Below, one piece after another: positions 49,588 through 60,837 of a stretch of 64,000 nucleotides of DNA. The stretch comes from Epiperipatus broadwayi (lineage: Eukaryota > Onychophora > Udeonychophora > Euonychophora > Peripatidae): positions 251,336 through 315,335 of the forward strand of contig JAQFVV010000014.1 of the NCBI GenBank assembly GCA_028023455.1. Direction: 5' to 3'. The notes beneath the pieces were generated by a model. That model was not told the origin of the DNA and did not search any database. It was given only the letters and a program-made list of their open reading frames with translations. Both the position numbers and the translations under genes were made by a program. How positions within the stretch are numbered: the first letter of the stretch is position 1; every line of letters starts with the position of its first letter.

Positions 49588-50961
49588 CTAACAATATGTC
49601 CAGCCCAACTCCAATCTTTTAATTTTTTCAATGAGGTCAGTAACACCTGTTTGTTCTCTTACCCATACATTGCGTTTACGACCTCTTCTTGTTATTCCCA
49701 ACATACATCTCTCCATACTTCTTTGAGTGGTCTGAAGTCTCTGAATTGCTCTTCTATTAAGTGTCCAAGTCTCAGATCCATAAGTAAGAACTGGTAAAAC
49801 ACATTTGTTAAAAACCTTCCTTTTCAAACACATAGGCATATTTCCTTTTAGTATCAAGTTATTTCTACCAAAAGCACTCCAACCAAGTTTAATGCTATGA
49901 TTAATTTCCTCCATTATGTTTCCATCTGTATTAATAATCTGACCAAGGTATTTGTAACTGTTAACTTCTTCTAATTCATCATAATCAATCTTTATTTTCA
50001 TATTTTGAGCAAATCGATTAAACATTACTTTAGTCTTTTTAACATTTATCTTTAGTCCTACTTTCCTACTTTCATCTGATAATTCCTGCAACATTTCCTG
50101 CAGATCTGAAGCATTATTTGCAAAAACAACTACATCATCTGCGAAATCTAAATGACTTAAATAATCACCATTTACTTTCACTCCTTTAGTTTCCCATTTT
50201 AATCCACAAAATACTTCATGCAGCACTGCTGTAAAAAGTTTTGGAGATATGGAGTCACCTTGTCTTACACCTTTCTCAATGTTGACTTTCCCAGTGTTAT
50301 TATGTAATCTAATTGTTGCTGTTGCATTTTTATAAATATTCTTTAAAATATAACAATATCCTGGATCTATTCCTTGATGATCTAATGCTTTAATCACTGA
50401 AGAAATGTTTATAGAATCAAATGCCTTTTCATAATCTACAAATCCTAAGCATAATGGCAACTCATATTCATTTGTCCTTTCTATAACTTCTCTCAATACC
50501 TGGATATGATCTACTGTACTAAAACCACTTTTAAAACCGGCTTGTTCTCTTGGTTGGTGGAAATCCAATGTTCTCTGTAGACGAGTAGTAATTATCTTGG
50601 TAAAAATTTTATATAAAACTGATAAAAGGCTGATAGGTCTGTAATTTCTAATATCTTCTTTATCACCTTTTTTAAATATTAATATTATTACTGCATTCTT
50701 CCAATCATCCGGTACATCTTTACCATTTAGACATTTGGTATATAACTTTGCTAAAATTTTTTCTATTTCTTCACCTGCTTCTTTTAATATACCAATTATA
50801 ATTCCATCATTACCTGGAGCCTTTCCTTTCTTCATACATTTAATTGCATGTCTCACTTCTTCATTTAAAATTCTGGGCAATTTGGAAGATGTAATAGATA
50901 TAGGATGTACTTGTTCTTTATTACTATATAATTCTTTATAAAAATCTTCTACCAATTTCAT
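49588..50961 (-). pseudogene. RTE-type reverse transcriptase, near-intact frame
   Basis: A 457-codon open frame. Residues 89-120 hold the palm entry (KKGDKEDIRNYRPISLLS); 175-184 is VDYEKAFDSI with the first catalytic Asp; 231-240 is GVRQGDSISP; 273-276 is FADD, the catalytic pair; 338-340 is YLG; 391-401 is VLTYGSETWTL. The enzyme would copy element RNA at a nicked target. The frame breaks at the 5' side in a poly-A run (about 50992-51001), after which the linker continues in another frame to 51082. It also breaks at the 3' side near 49588, beyond which WTIEILNWIPRDC-like tail sequence continues. It is therefore not functional as it stands. Confidence 0.85.
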
Positions 50962-50977
50962 GATGTCATATCTCCTT

Positions 50978-51082
50978 TTAGTAATAATTCCATCTTTTTT
51001 TTCTTATTGCAGATATAAATTTCCTACCAATACCAAAATGTTGTTTTACATTCTTAAGACTTTTATTTTCTTCTACAGCTTT
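50978..51082 (-). pseudogene. RTE ORF linker, shifted frame
   Basis: Reads AVEENKSLKNVKQHFGIGRK, the linker between endonuclease and RT in RTE elements, in a different frame from the 457-codon part. The rest of the 80-codon frame (51083-51220) is flanking DNA. Confidence 0.7.
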
Positions 51083-51150
51083 CATGTTTAAAATCTTTAA
51101 AAAGATCACATCCACATACACAGAAATCCTCTCTACACAGAAGTGGACAG
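51083..51150. repeat. Direct repeat flanking the RTE LINE (right)
   Basis: CATGTTTAAAATCTTTAAAA through GAAATCCTCTCTACACAGAA to GACAGTTAA; partner of 49330-49394. It has an extra ATACAC inside. Confidence 0.7.
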
Positions 51151-52425
51151 TTAATGTTTTGATGGAAATCTTATTCATCCTAGACAAGGCCTGAGTGTCA
51201 TAATGAATTGTTGAGTTCAAGTAATAAAGTGTTTACTAAAGTTTTTGATTCCATATTTTATCAGATTAAGAAAAGTTTTTATATTTTCTTCATATAGTTA
51301 ACTGGTTTTTTAAAAATATTGCTAGAAAGTCAGGAAAGAGATAAAACTAGAATGCCATGTACATATATGTTAGTCCACAGTCCACACTTTAACAAAAGTT
51401 TAAAAACTGAAATTTATGAGAATTAGCTCTGTAATGCATTGCTCTAAAAGTATAAAATCTGAAATGTGTGACTATTAGCATTCAGCATTGATATTTACAT
51501 ATGAATATAAAACTCAAAATTATTAAAAATATGTTTAAAGAATTTTATCACTTACTTACTGGCCATATAGTTATTTAGAACATTTAATTTTTGTAAAACA
51601 TTAAGAAATGTTATATATGTGGGTGTGTATCAAAAATGTATAGATTGTTTGAATTTACTAAACTAGGTGATAGAATATCTGGCCATATGGTTGCATTTTA
51701 TCATTATCAATGACATTTCCATTATTTGCCATTCTTTTAACATTTATTAATCTATTAATTTTGGTGTTTCAGACTTTTTTATTTCTTGTATAGCACTGAT
51801 TTCTTTTTATCAGCCTTATTAAAGTAGCCACCAAGTATTGTCTGCACATTTCATGACTGGCATGGAGAATTTCTGAAACAAAGTATGCTCTCAAATGATA
51901 TCTTGGGTAAAAGCATTCTTTGAAATTTATTTGGTATAGACTAGCTGTCTACCAAGCATTAAAATATTTAGTCTCTTATAATTAATGTACTGAAGTATGT
52001 ATTACTTTGAACTATATCATGAAACAAGTAATTTCTTGAATTCAAAATTAAATATTTGAATTTTTCAGATCATTAATTACTGAAAGCATTGATTATATTA
52101 CTATTTGGTGTCTTTGTTTTATTCTCATCTGTTATTGTGAGCCTCCCATGTTATGAATCATCTCTACACTAATTATGACAATATGCATGATTTTTACATG
52201 ACAATATTTTAGTTTCTTAATTACACTTATACAACAATTCTCACTCCAATCTTTTTTTCCTTTTCTTTTTATATTCTAATTTAATTTTTTACTTTTGTTT
52301 TAAAAATCAGAATGGCCTCATTCATTTATGAGTGGTTGTTGATGTTTATGAATGGTGTGTGTGTGTTTACACCTATACACATATGAAAAATATATTTTAT
52401 AATATATATTTTGTTTATTAAACAG
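51151..52425 (+). other. Intron upstream of the helicase exon
   Basis: AT-rich, without recognisable repeats or coding content. The preceding BRIP1 exon was looked for and not found here. The acceptor site is TTTGTTTATTAAACAG (52410-52425). Confidence 0.5.
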
Positions 52426-52537
52426 ATTCTTAAAGGGTTGGAAAGTTGTCAGAATTCTCTATTGGAGAGCCCTACAGGAAGTGGGAAAACTTTAGCTCTT
52501 CTTTGCTCTTGTATAGCTTGGCAGATGTCTCATTTAG
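52426..52537 (+). CDS. BRIP1: BRIP1/FANCJ helicase, internal exon
   Basis: A 112-bp exon (37 codons plus one base; starts in phase 0, ends in phase 1) between an AG acceptor and a GTAATT donor. It encodes [10 protein letters not shown], then [18 protein letters not shown] and [12 protein letters not shown] is the Walker A loop that binds ATP in XPD-family (superfamily 2, Fe-S) helicases. The [19 protein letters not shown] pattern is specific to the BRIP1/FANCJ branch. As I recall human BRIP1, its coding exon 3 has the same start, length and phase. FANCJ unwinds DNA in crosslink repair and G-quadruplex replication in the nucleus. Neighbouring exons were not found, so introns are long. The exon has no defect. 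Confidence 0.85.
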
Positions 52538-53110
52538 GTAATTTATTTATTTACTTAAATTGTTTTTTAATTCTAAATAATGTTTTGTTTTAGTATATAC
52601 ATTTTTAAAGTGATTCTTATGATAATCAATGCAAAAAAAGCATATATTTACTAAACAAAGATAACAAATTATTTTATTTTATGAACTATATATATTATTG
52701 AGATAATTTATTTCATTTATTTGAAGTATGCGTTTGAGTGATTATATAAGTAAAAATATTCCTCAGTTTCCTTAGTTCTCAGATAGCTGAAAATGCTTTT
52801 GCAATTTAAATGATTTGGAATCTATCTTATAACTTTTAGACTGGTGAGAGGGGGAAGGTTAAAATGGGGAATCTATTTGTGCTAAAATAAGATGAAAGGG
52901 GAGTGTCTCTCTGAGTGAAAATCTTATGTTTTAACTTCACTAATTCTTTTTTAGCCTATGAGAAAGAAAATAATATCATGAAAATATTTATATTCTTCAT
53001 TTTTTCCTAGTAATAATCATATTTTTTAATTTGGCACAAATTCACACTTATATGAATACCTTGTATTGTCATTATACTTTTTTGGACTAAACATTGGCAA
53101 AAAATATATA
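52538..53110 (+). other. Intron downstream of the helicase exon
   Basis: AT-rich. No second BRIP1 exon was recognised. A short GC-richer patch (52840-52920) has no coding signal. Confidence 0.5.
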
Positions 53111-53213
53111 TATGTCTTGCGTTGTTAGCCGAGAGGTATCGCAGCCGCCATGCAAGCAAGTAGTTGGTTGCAGACGGTTGTGGGTTCGCGTCCCGGCCGA
53201 TGCTATGACATAT
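53111..53213 (+). mobile_element. tRNA-derived SINE
   Basis: Contains an A-box-like TAGCCGAGAGGT at 53126 and a B box GGTTCGCGTCC at 53183 (one mismatch to GGTTCGANTCC). The 57-bp spacing suits a tRNA with a long variable arm (Leu/Ser type). The ends are ATATGTC and GACATAT, and (TA)n tracts flank both sides. It is not a functional tRNA gene: the acceptor strands do not pair well. Opposite copy at 53401-53505. Confidence 0.7.
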
Positions 53214-53400
53214 GAAAAATATATATATATTTGTACAATAATATATTTTATTTTGTTGTTATATTAATCACCAATCAATAAACCATTGAAATGTATGCTT
53301 AACTCTTATTCATACTGTCTCATCAATTCTGTATCGTTTGGGTACATAAATTCAATGTTTTCCACAGTAATGAAAACTTAACTAATAATCTATTTTTTCC

Positions 53401-53505
53401 ATATGTCATAACATCGGCCGGGACGCGAACTCACAACCGTCTGCAACCAACTACTTGCTTGCAAGGCGGCTGCGATGACCTCTCGGCTAATAACGCTTGA
53501 CATAT
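53401..53505 (-). mobile_element. tRNA-derived SINE, inverted copy
   Basis: Reverse-complement relative of 53111-53213 at roughly 90% identity. It again starts ATATGTC and ends GACATAT. The copies are 187 bp apart, so intronic RNA could fold into a stem of about 100 bp. Confidence 0.75.
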
Positions 53506-54028
53506 TTTATTTTATTTTGTGTATGGATTTATTTTCCTTTTTTCAGACAGCTTAACTATTAAAATATTCTGAAAGGAATCTAAGAAATAGATTCACCGAT
53601 GGCTTTATTAAGTCAGTCAATCCTCCCACTAATGCCATAAATAAGACAATCATTAATTATCTGATTCATAAATAAATAGTAATTAAATTTTTTTAGTTGA
53701 AGCAATTCATCAAAAAAATATTCAAGGAATAAATATTGGTAATAAATAATTTTATTTAAAATCATTATTGAAATGATTTGTCTTTTTTTTTCTGGGAAGG
53801 GAATTTTGTACTAAAACCCATTGAAACTCTGCTTGATGAAATTTCAAAATGCTCTTGTAATTTAAATTGACATTAATTTTGAATAACTAAATTTGATATA
53901 TATATAAAAGCATTTGGGCTCCTGATTTTGTAAAATCTAATTTCCAATCACTTTTAACATTTTCTTAATATTTTAAAAAGTTATTTTGCCCATCATTTAT
54001 TGGATGATAACATCTTGAATAATAAAAT
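53506..54028. other. AT-rich intron, nothing recognised
   Basis: No exon, repeat or RNA gene was seen. TTTTTTCAG at 53546 resembles an acceptor, but the frame after it stops within nine codons. Confidence 0.45.
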
Positions 54029-54095
54029 TTTTTACTGCGCGATTAATATTCTATGATATATTGTAACATTTTATTTCTGAATTATACAATCTATT
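54029..54095. repeat. Direct repeat flanking the second L1/Tx1-like LINE (left)
   Basis: TTTTACTGCGCGATTAATAT to ATACAATCTATTAT; partner at 56053-56121 with about 5 differences. Confidence 0.7.
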
Positions 54096-54099
54096 ATAT

Positions 54100-56050
54100 T
54101 TCAATAAGGAACTTTATTGTGCCAAAGTAATTTTATATATATTTCAGTTACATTTGTATTTTGTTTAAAATACATATTTCACATCTGTTATTAATTAGAA
54201 AATATCACTAGTTCTCCATTTGTACAAGTTCTAAATCTTTCTGATATAATTCATTAGTTCTTTGTTTCTTTGTGATTCTTTGTTATTTCCTAATCATCAG
54301 GATTACAATGAATTTAGGATTAATGGAATTCCACCTATTTGCATAATATAAGTTTGCATTTTCTTTGATATGTATTATTGCATTTTTAGATTTGTGTTAA
54401 CTTGTTCATTGAATGGGTCAGTGGTTGTCTGATTAGTAACCAAGTGACATTATGTATGTTTTGGTTTGCTATTAGCTTGTCTCTAACCTTTGTTTCTGTT
54501 AGCTTGCTGTGAAAGGTAGAGGGGTAACGTCTTGTATTGATATGCATAATAAACTTGGATCGTGTGCACCAGAGTGCGTACAGCATGAATGTTGCTGCTG
54601 TTATTTTTGGGATTGAGTTTCCCTGATATGCTTTAACAATGCTTTGTATTGAGTCACTTTGCTATTCATATGTGTTATTCATTATTTTTCTGATTTCTGC
54701 TAGTGCTCCGCATTGGAAAATCATGTGTTGTTGGGTCTCTACTGCTTGGTGGCATAAGCCGCAGAATGGATCAATTGTGATGTACATTCTTTTGCAGTAT
54801 AGGAAGTTGGTCGTAGGTAGGCAGGGCATATAGGTTTACTTTGATGATGAAGTCAAACAGTTTCAGTTCAAGTGTCCATTTTTTGAAGTTATGAATTAGT
54901 TTTTTGTTGTTAATTCCTAGCATTGAGGGAGGGTCATTATTTGTCTGTTCCTGGTGGATGAGTGTGTAAATTTGCTTATAAGTATATTTACTTGCAAATT
55001 TAGTGGGTATTTGTTTGATCATTTTTTGTTGGTAGATGATTGTTGATATATATAAATAAATATTGTGGGGGTAGTTTATCTGTTGGTGTAATCTTGTTGT
55101 AGGCATTCTAGTTGTGGGAACTGTTTGAGTATATTGGTTAATAAGTTTTCTGATTTCTGGATGTGAAATATGTTAATGTCATGTAAACCTAGTCCATTAC
55201 ATGTGAGTGGTTTGTTTAAGCGTTTTGCTGAGATTGCAACAGTTTTCCTCCACCATAATAATTTGTTGCACATGAATATGGTTTTTGTTTTGAATGCTTT
55301 GGAGAATGATATGATTGGTAAGTAATATATAATTTTGGTGATTACGAATTGGTTGATTAGTTGTACTTTCGAGTATATCGAAAGGTATGCTTTTGATAAT
55401 GAGTTGGTGATTCGCTGAGTTTCATCTATTAATTTGTTTTGTATATGGCATCTCATTGTTGTACTCCCTAAATGAAATGGGAAACCAAGGAAAGCATTTG
55501 GCTTCACTTGATATATGCTTGTGCATTGTTTACCAGTGAATATGGACCATGCTGTGGTTTTGTTTGTATTAAATTTTAATTTATGTGTGTTTATATATTC
55601 TTGTAGTATTTTTGTAGTTTTGGCAGGTGACTTTTTGATGGTAGAAACACACATCTTCTATGTTCGCAATGCAAGCATGTTTTGCAAAGTATTTGAGTTT
55701 ATGTTGCCTGTAAATGTTTGCCAGAGTTTTTGTAAAAGGCATTAATGTAAACTATAAACAGTAGTGAGCTGAGTAGTGATCCTTATGAAATGGATTGTGT
55801 AGGCACAAATAAATGATAAGGAGTTTCTACCATTAAGTGTAATTTTCCGGCTCAATATTAAGTTTGTGAGCAGATATAGTTGAGTTTTTTGTATTGTGGT
55901 GGATTCAAGCATATTTAAAAGTACTTGGATATCAATTGAATCGAATGCTCCCTCAATGTCTAATTGGACTGCTATTGGTGCATTCCCCTCCTCCTCATAT
56001 TGAATTTGGTACTGCCTTGAAAATTAATGCTCCCTGGATTGTACAATCTA
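54100..56050 (-). mobile_element. L1/Tx1-like LINE, 5'-truncated
   Basis: The minus strand holds the second half of ORF2: RT palm, thumb and C-terminal zinc finger. It lies between ~70-bp direct repeats, consistent with a single 5'-truncated insertion. Sequence agrees with the + strand copy at 56.4-62.3 kb. Confidence 0.75.
54386..55990 (-). pseudogene. L1/Tx1-like LINE ORF2, RT C-terminus and zinc finger
   Basis: From the 5' side: palm remnants to about 55760. The catalytic box is degraded (IANIEDVCVS near 55660, where YxDD is expected). An open 192-codon part (55654-55076) follows with FLGFPFHLGS, KIIYYLPIIS and CNKLLWWRKTVAISAKRLNK then GLGLHDI, the thumb and post-RT region of L1/Tx1-type elements. 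Then come KKWTLELKLFDF (about 54860) and a zinc finger CGLCHQAVETQQHMIFQC (about 54770-54710; C-x2-C-x7-H-x4-C). The last frame ends at 54386. Stops between parts make it a pseudogene. Confidence 0.75.
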
Positions 56051-56052
56051 TT

Positions 56053-56121
56053 ATGATTTTACTGTGTGATTAATATTCTATGATATATTATAACATTTAT
56101 TTCTGAATTGTACGATCTATT
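56053..56121. repeat. Direct repeat flanking the second L1/Tx1-like LINE (right)
   Basis: TTTTACTGTGTGATTAATAT to GTACGATCTATTAT; partner of 54029-54095. GTACAATCTATTATGATTTT also occurs just upstream at 56039. Confidence 0.7.
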
Positions 56122-56124
56122 ATG

Positions 56125-56155
<31 letters not shown>

Positions 56156-56440
56156 TTTGAATTCTTTTTAATTAAACCATATATTGTGAGATTTTAATTA
56201 TTACATCTACAAATGTGTTTATCTGAACAACCATTTGTTCTTTTTCATTAAGTTCAGGTTTTTAAGAATCATAATTTTTGTTGAATATAAATTAACTTTT
56301 TTGTTTTGTTTCTGAGCTCACTTAGTTTTTATGTAAATTTGTTATTTAATCACATTTTATTTAGCTTTAAGCATAAAAAGAGTGAATGTTGACAAAGTAA
56401 TCCAATAATAAATTATTCTTTTTAAAACTAATAGTAGAGA
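56122..56440. other. Spacer with poly-T/poly-A block
   Basis: T12 followed by A15 near 56128-56155, then AT-rich DNA. Nothing else seen. Confidence 0.5.
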
Positions 56441-56984
56441 AACAAAACATCAACTGACATAATGGATTCTCTCACTATTTGTACAGCAGAGGTAATAATT
56501 GACACTTCCAAATTAAATAGAAACCAGGTAGCCCTCCATCAAAAAATAAAAATATAAAAGTGAGGGATCCAACAGTGGATGCTGAGGAAAGAAATTTCTG
56601 CCTCATTATCTGAGTCAATTAAAAAAGCAAAAAATGAGAACAATTCAAAAAACTGTGACTCTTTATCACTATCATTAAATGAAGAATATAGTCCTATGGA
56701 AAAGATAAGTGATACAAAGAAGTGAGATCAGGTGATACAAAGGATAGGCAATCACCTACACCAAAACAATAATCCAGTGCACAAACATATTTAATGAAAG
56801 TATATATACTCTTTGTCAATAATCTATTTTTTTTTTTTACTTACTTTTGATTATATTATGTAGTGATACAAAACATAATGTAATGCACTCTAAAAAGTTT
56901 GTTGGTTCAATGTCATAAGATAACTAAATCAATAATGCTAAGCCTATGATATGTATAAAACAAACACACAATAAATGAAATTAA

Positions 56985-57690
56985 ATATAGGTGCTTTTAA
57001 TGTCAGAGGGTTAAACCCCCCTTGGCAATATTAAATTTCTATCTAGATGGTATGATATCATCCAACCATACATAGTTAGCATTACAGAAATCAAAATTTA
57101 CAGTGGCTCACAAATTAATCCATCAGACAAATTAAATAACAGAGTTCACAGCTTTTTCAAAAACATCAGACCCACCATCAGTTGGATCATCCATTAAAAA
57201 TGACATTTCAACTTATTTAAAATATTATATATTGATGCACATATCTTAATTCTCATCTTTCACCACAAAGCAATAATATTAAATGTAGCACTTGTACACA
57301 TCCCTCTAGACCGCACCATCTTAAATAGATTATTGCTAATTCTGAATTCCAATTTTGCAAACACCTCACATCCAATATTGTTCGGGGGAGATTTCAACAT
57401 GTCATGTGAAAACTTCATCAAAAAGTGGTTTCATCTTTTTTCATTCCCTATGATGAGTGGAAGGGGATTCTTGCTAGCAAAGTCGTATCATTTAATAATG
57501 TCATCGCTAATAGATCTGGTATTCTATTTTCCATCAGTATTCAACATGATGAACATCTTTCCCTCTATCTGATTATTTGGCCATTATGGCATCTCTGGAT
57601 TTTAATTTCAATGACAGATCAACAACTATTATGGGAAGAACCATCAGCATTCTTCTTCCATCATGCACTTCTGAATTTCTATTCTTAGAA
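56985..57690 (+). pseudogene. LINE ORF2 APE-like endonuclease, broken
   Basis: Starts FNVRGLNPP, the usual N-terminal 'N-x-R-G' of APE endonucleases. It continues VSITEIKIYSGSQ (the S-x-T-E metal-binding site), VALVHIPLD and LFGGDFNMSCENF (GDFN intact, 57370-57410), then PMMSGRGFL and SSLIDLVFYFPSVF. A frame change near 57480 and stops upstream break it. It is the same domain as at 16.0-16.6 kb. Confidence 0.7.
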
Positions 57691-58099
57691 ATAGATATTT
57701 ATTTACAAAAAGTGAAAGAAAATGGATCCCTTCCAAACTTGGTGTGATTTTGTTAATATATTATCTTTTAATATTAACCATCTAACCAGGACCACACCAT
57801 CTGGACAGCACATATAAAAAAAATCATTTTAACATCACAAGCCATAATTGTCCCAAATTTCTAGCATTAAAGAAAACATATCAGTCTATTTCAGAATAAC
57901 TTAAAGAATACATAGTAACAAAAAAGAGAAAAGTATTGTTAAATAAGCCTCACATTTCCACCAGAAATTAGATGGGCATTAATTCATTTTTCTCCAGTTC
58001 AAATACCATCTACTATTAAAATACAATCAGATACTATTTGGGGAGACTTCATGCTGGAGCAAATATTTACATATTTTAAAGACAGGCTACAAAAAATTC

Positions 58100-59565
58100 C
58101 TCCTCTTAATCTATCACAACTTTCATACTCCTAATAACAAAATAAAATCAATACCAGATTCATACCATTCTAGAATGGATGAGATTTCTAAGTTCATATA
58201 TGCACATCTTAATAAATTTACAGCTCAATACATGGCTAATCTCACAATTCTATCTAAAGGCATATATAAAATACCAGGATTCTATCAATCAAATATGTCT
58301 TGTATCTTTATGAAAAAAAAGGAAATGTTTTCCACACTAACAAACTTATGTCCAATTTCAATGTTTCCTTTAGGCATCAAAATAATAGAATCAATAATCA
58401 AAGACAAAATAGAGCCTTACATCATACCAAAATGATCAAAAGTGCAATTTTCAAAAAAAAAGTCATCACCTGGGCAGGCCACATTTCTATTCAAAACAAC
58501 TATAGAACAGTAAGAGACAACAAGAAATATAATCCAATTGTTATTCAGCTAGACATAGAAGCAGCCTTTGATATGATACAAATAAATATACTTATTAAAA
58601 TTCTAAAAGAAAACAAAGTATCAAAGTCCTATTTATACCTACTTGCTAACCTATTATTAAACCATGAAATATACATTACTTTAAATAGCAAAACCTCACA
58701 CCAATGATACCACATCAACTCAGCCCACAAGATTCCACTCTTAGTGCCTTACTATTCACTGCCTTTTAAATTCCTTAATTAACACCATAGAAAATGAAAT
58801 ACCTGGAATTTATGTACCCTACCTAAACCATCAACTTCTCATATATAGCTTACATGGATGATCTCTCAATCTTTTTTCCATCAAAAAATACATTCCCAAA
58901 CTTCTAAAGATTCTTTCACATTATACAGAGAACTATAAGTTAACATTCAACATGGAAAAATCCTGTGCTTGGCACATTTACACCAATAGTAGTTTAACAA
59001 ATCATTTTAAAGGCAAACTTAACCCATTTCTTGGATTTCAGTTCAATTTCCATCTTTTACCAATGCGGTCACTTATATAAAATTCACTTAAAAAATAAAA
59101 TAGAAAGTATAGTCAATTCACTAACAAAATCCTACCTATTACTTTATGCTAAGATATCCCTTTTTAACATGTTGATTATGACAAAAATCACATACTACAT
59201 TCCAAAAATTCTATATACCAAAGATTTTATTAATCAAATGGATTCACTTTGCAGAAAACTTTTGTGGAGACAAAAGATAATCTGATATCCATAAGATGTT
59301 TCAAAAATTCACTTTCACAAAATGGTCTAGGGCTTCACTCAATTCTAACATTCAAAATCCAAAAAACAAATGGCAATGTGAAAAAAATTCGTATATATAT
59401 AAACACTCTGTAATATCACTCCCACAGATAAAATCACCCCCCAATTCTCGGATACCTGAAAACAATACTCACTCCACTGTTGTCTATAGAAAATATGGTT
59501 TTTCAAACATTGACAAATAAATTCAAGTACTGGCAAAGTCATTCACTTTTACACCCTCTACAAGA
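58100..59565 (+). pseudogene. LINE ORF2 reverse transcriptase, broken
   Basis: Pieces in order: FTAQYMANLTILSKGIY, IFMKKKEMFSTLTNLCPISM (palm entry; 58175-58435), IVIQLDIEAAFDMIQINIL (first catalytic Asp, about 58540-58590), AYMDDLSIF (YMDD box at 58851-58862), LTFNMEKSCAWHIYTNS, NPFLGFQFNF, KITYYIPKIL and LCRKLLWRQKI (59270). At least four frame changes. It keeps the YMDD residues that the neighbouring minus-strand copy has lost. Coding resumes at 61670 beyond the LTR insertion. Confidence 0.75.
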
Positions 59566-59569
59566 TTAT

Positions 59570-60389
59570 TGTATTTTGTAAAAATATATTTACATTAGTA
59601 TAAGTTGGTGCACTCCAGAAAAAGTAGAAAATATTAGAGAAATATATTTAGATCGCAAACTGATAAGTGGTTAATTTAATTAAATAATTTATGTTAATTG
59701 CGATCGATAAATTCCAAGATGTATCTGCTGATTACAAATATTTCTTGATAAAAGACTAAATTACCTTATATGGAAAGGAATTCCTAAGGCACTAATTAAT
59801 TAGTTATAGACCTAAAAACATTACTTATATAGAAGAAAGTAATAAAAAACTATAAATAGAATATGCAATAAAAGGCATGATTCATTTTCCAGTTCATATT
59901 GGTAAGAGATGTAAGTGACAGTAGTTTCAGTGAGTGTGCAGTGCTCAATGAAAATGTGTTCATGGGAAGCAGCTGCACAGGCCCAAAGAGTTTGGGAAAC
60001 CTAAGCTTGAGGAAACCGTCTGGATAGCAGCTAGATGTGAAGAGTTGATTTTCCAGCAGATTTTCAGTGAGTTTACCAAGAGGACTGTTGCTGAGAGACT
60101 GAAGTAATTGCAGCTAAAAGAAGCTCATAGTGACAGTCGCAGTGCTCTACAATGAAGCCATACGTATTCGTGTGCAGCTGAACTGGATCGGGGCCAAAGT
60201 ATTTGGGAAACAGGCCAATGATAACTGTCTTGAAAGCAGGCAGTCTTAAAGTGCTAGGGGGGGGGGAATGAACAATAGGGAACTATAGAGATATTAGTGT
60301 TGCATGTGTAGCAGACTGTTTACTATTCTTATTATATATTATTTTGTTTGTTGGTATTCGGAATGATTGTATTTCAAATACACAGCACA
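59570..60389. repeat. Left LTR of the compact element
   Basis: Collinear with 60838-61669 at about 90% by eye. It has a GC-richer middle (59940-60230, including GCCCAAAGAGTTTGGGAAAC) and a run of ten G at 60258-60267 that the other copy lacks. Confidence 0.8.
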
Positions 60390-60837
60390 CTGGTGCATTC
60401 GCCTTTTGAACCTGTGAGTAGCCAATAGGTTTTTAATACACAACAAACTTAGCCACAGTCAGGAGAAACCTGGTGAAAATTGAAATGCCAGTTAGTAAAA
60501 TGCTGGCACACTAACCATAGAACATGTGAGTACACAAAATGCTGTCAATAGAAGTGAAGTTTCTAAAATATTTGCTGCAAGTCTACGTGATGCAATACCG
60601 TGAAAGTTAGTAAATAAAATGCTTGCACAGTCATAATCGTAAACTGATTTCCACCACGCTTGCATAGTCACCATTGAACCTGTAAGTGGCAAAGAAGTTC
60701 AGCAGCAGTTTGAAATAGATACTTCTAAAATGAAAGAACAGGAAAAATCAAGTGTTTCTCCAAGTTGGGAAGAGAAAAAATACACGCAAGTTGGCGAGGG
60801 ATTGCAACAAGAGTTTTTATGGAGTAGTGTGAGGTGT
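60390..60837. repeat. Internal region with three imperfect repeats
   Basis: A ~30-bp unit occurs three times: ending GAACCTGTGAGTA (60408), GAACATGTGAGTA (60521) and GAACCTGTAAGTG (60676), each preceded by a TGC/GCA-containing 'tgcttgcat...cacc' word. The first abuts the left LTR where a primer binding site would lie. No reading frame of interest. Confidence 0.55.

Larger units (their letters stand above)
49397..51082 (-). mobile_element. RTE-type LINE, 5'-truncated
   Basis: Contains the RT and C-terminal part of a LINE without the endonuclease. The 5' break falls just before the VEENKSLKNVKQ linker segment. The 3' end (49397-49430) is a short TCATCATCAT-type repeat followed by CCACTGCAGGATGAAGGTCT, an end seen in many animal RTE elements. 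It is flanked by direct repeats of about 65 bp, so the insertion boundaries are well defined. The reading frame is nearly intact, which suggests a young copy. Confidence 0.8.

Noticed and set aside
49528-49797. 89-codon + strand frame
   Set aside because: Antisense of the RTE reverse transcriptase tail.
53120-53200. Functional tRNA gene
   Set aside because: A and B boxes are present but acceptor strands do not pair; repeated copies with (TA)n flanks indicate a SINE.
53538-53575. Next BRIP1 exon after TTTTTTCAG
   Set aside because: In the required phase the frame reaches TGA within nine codons.
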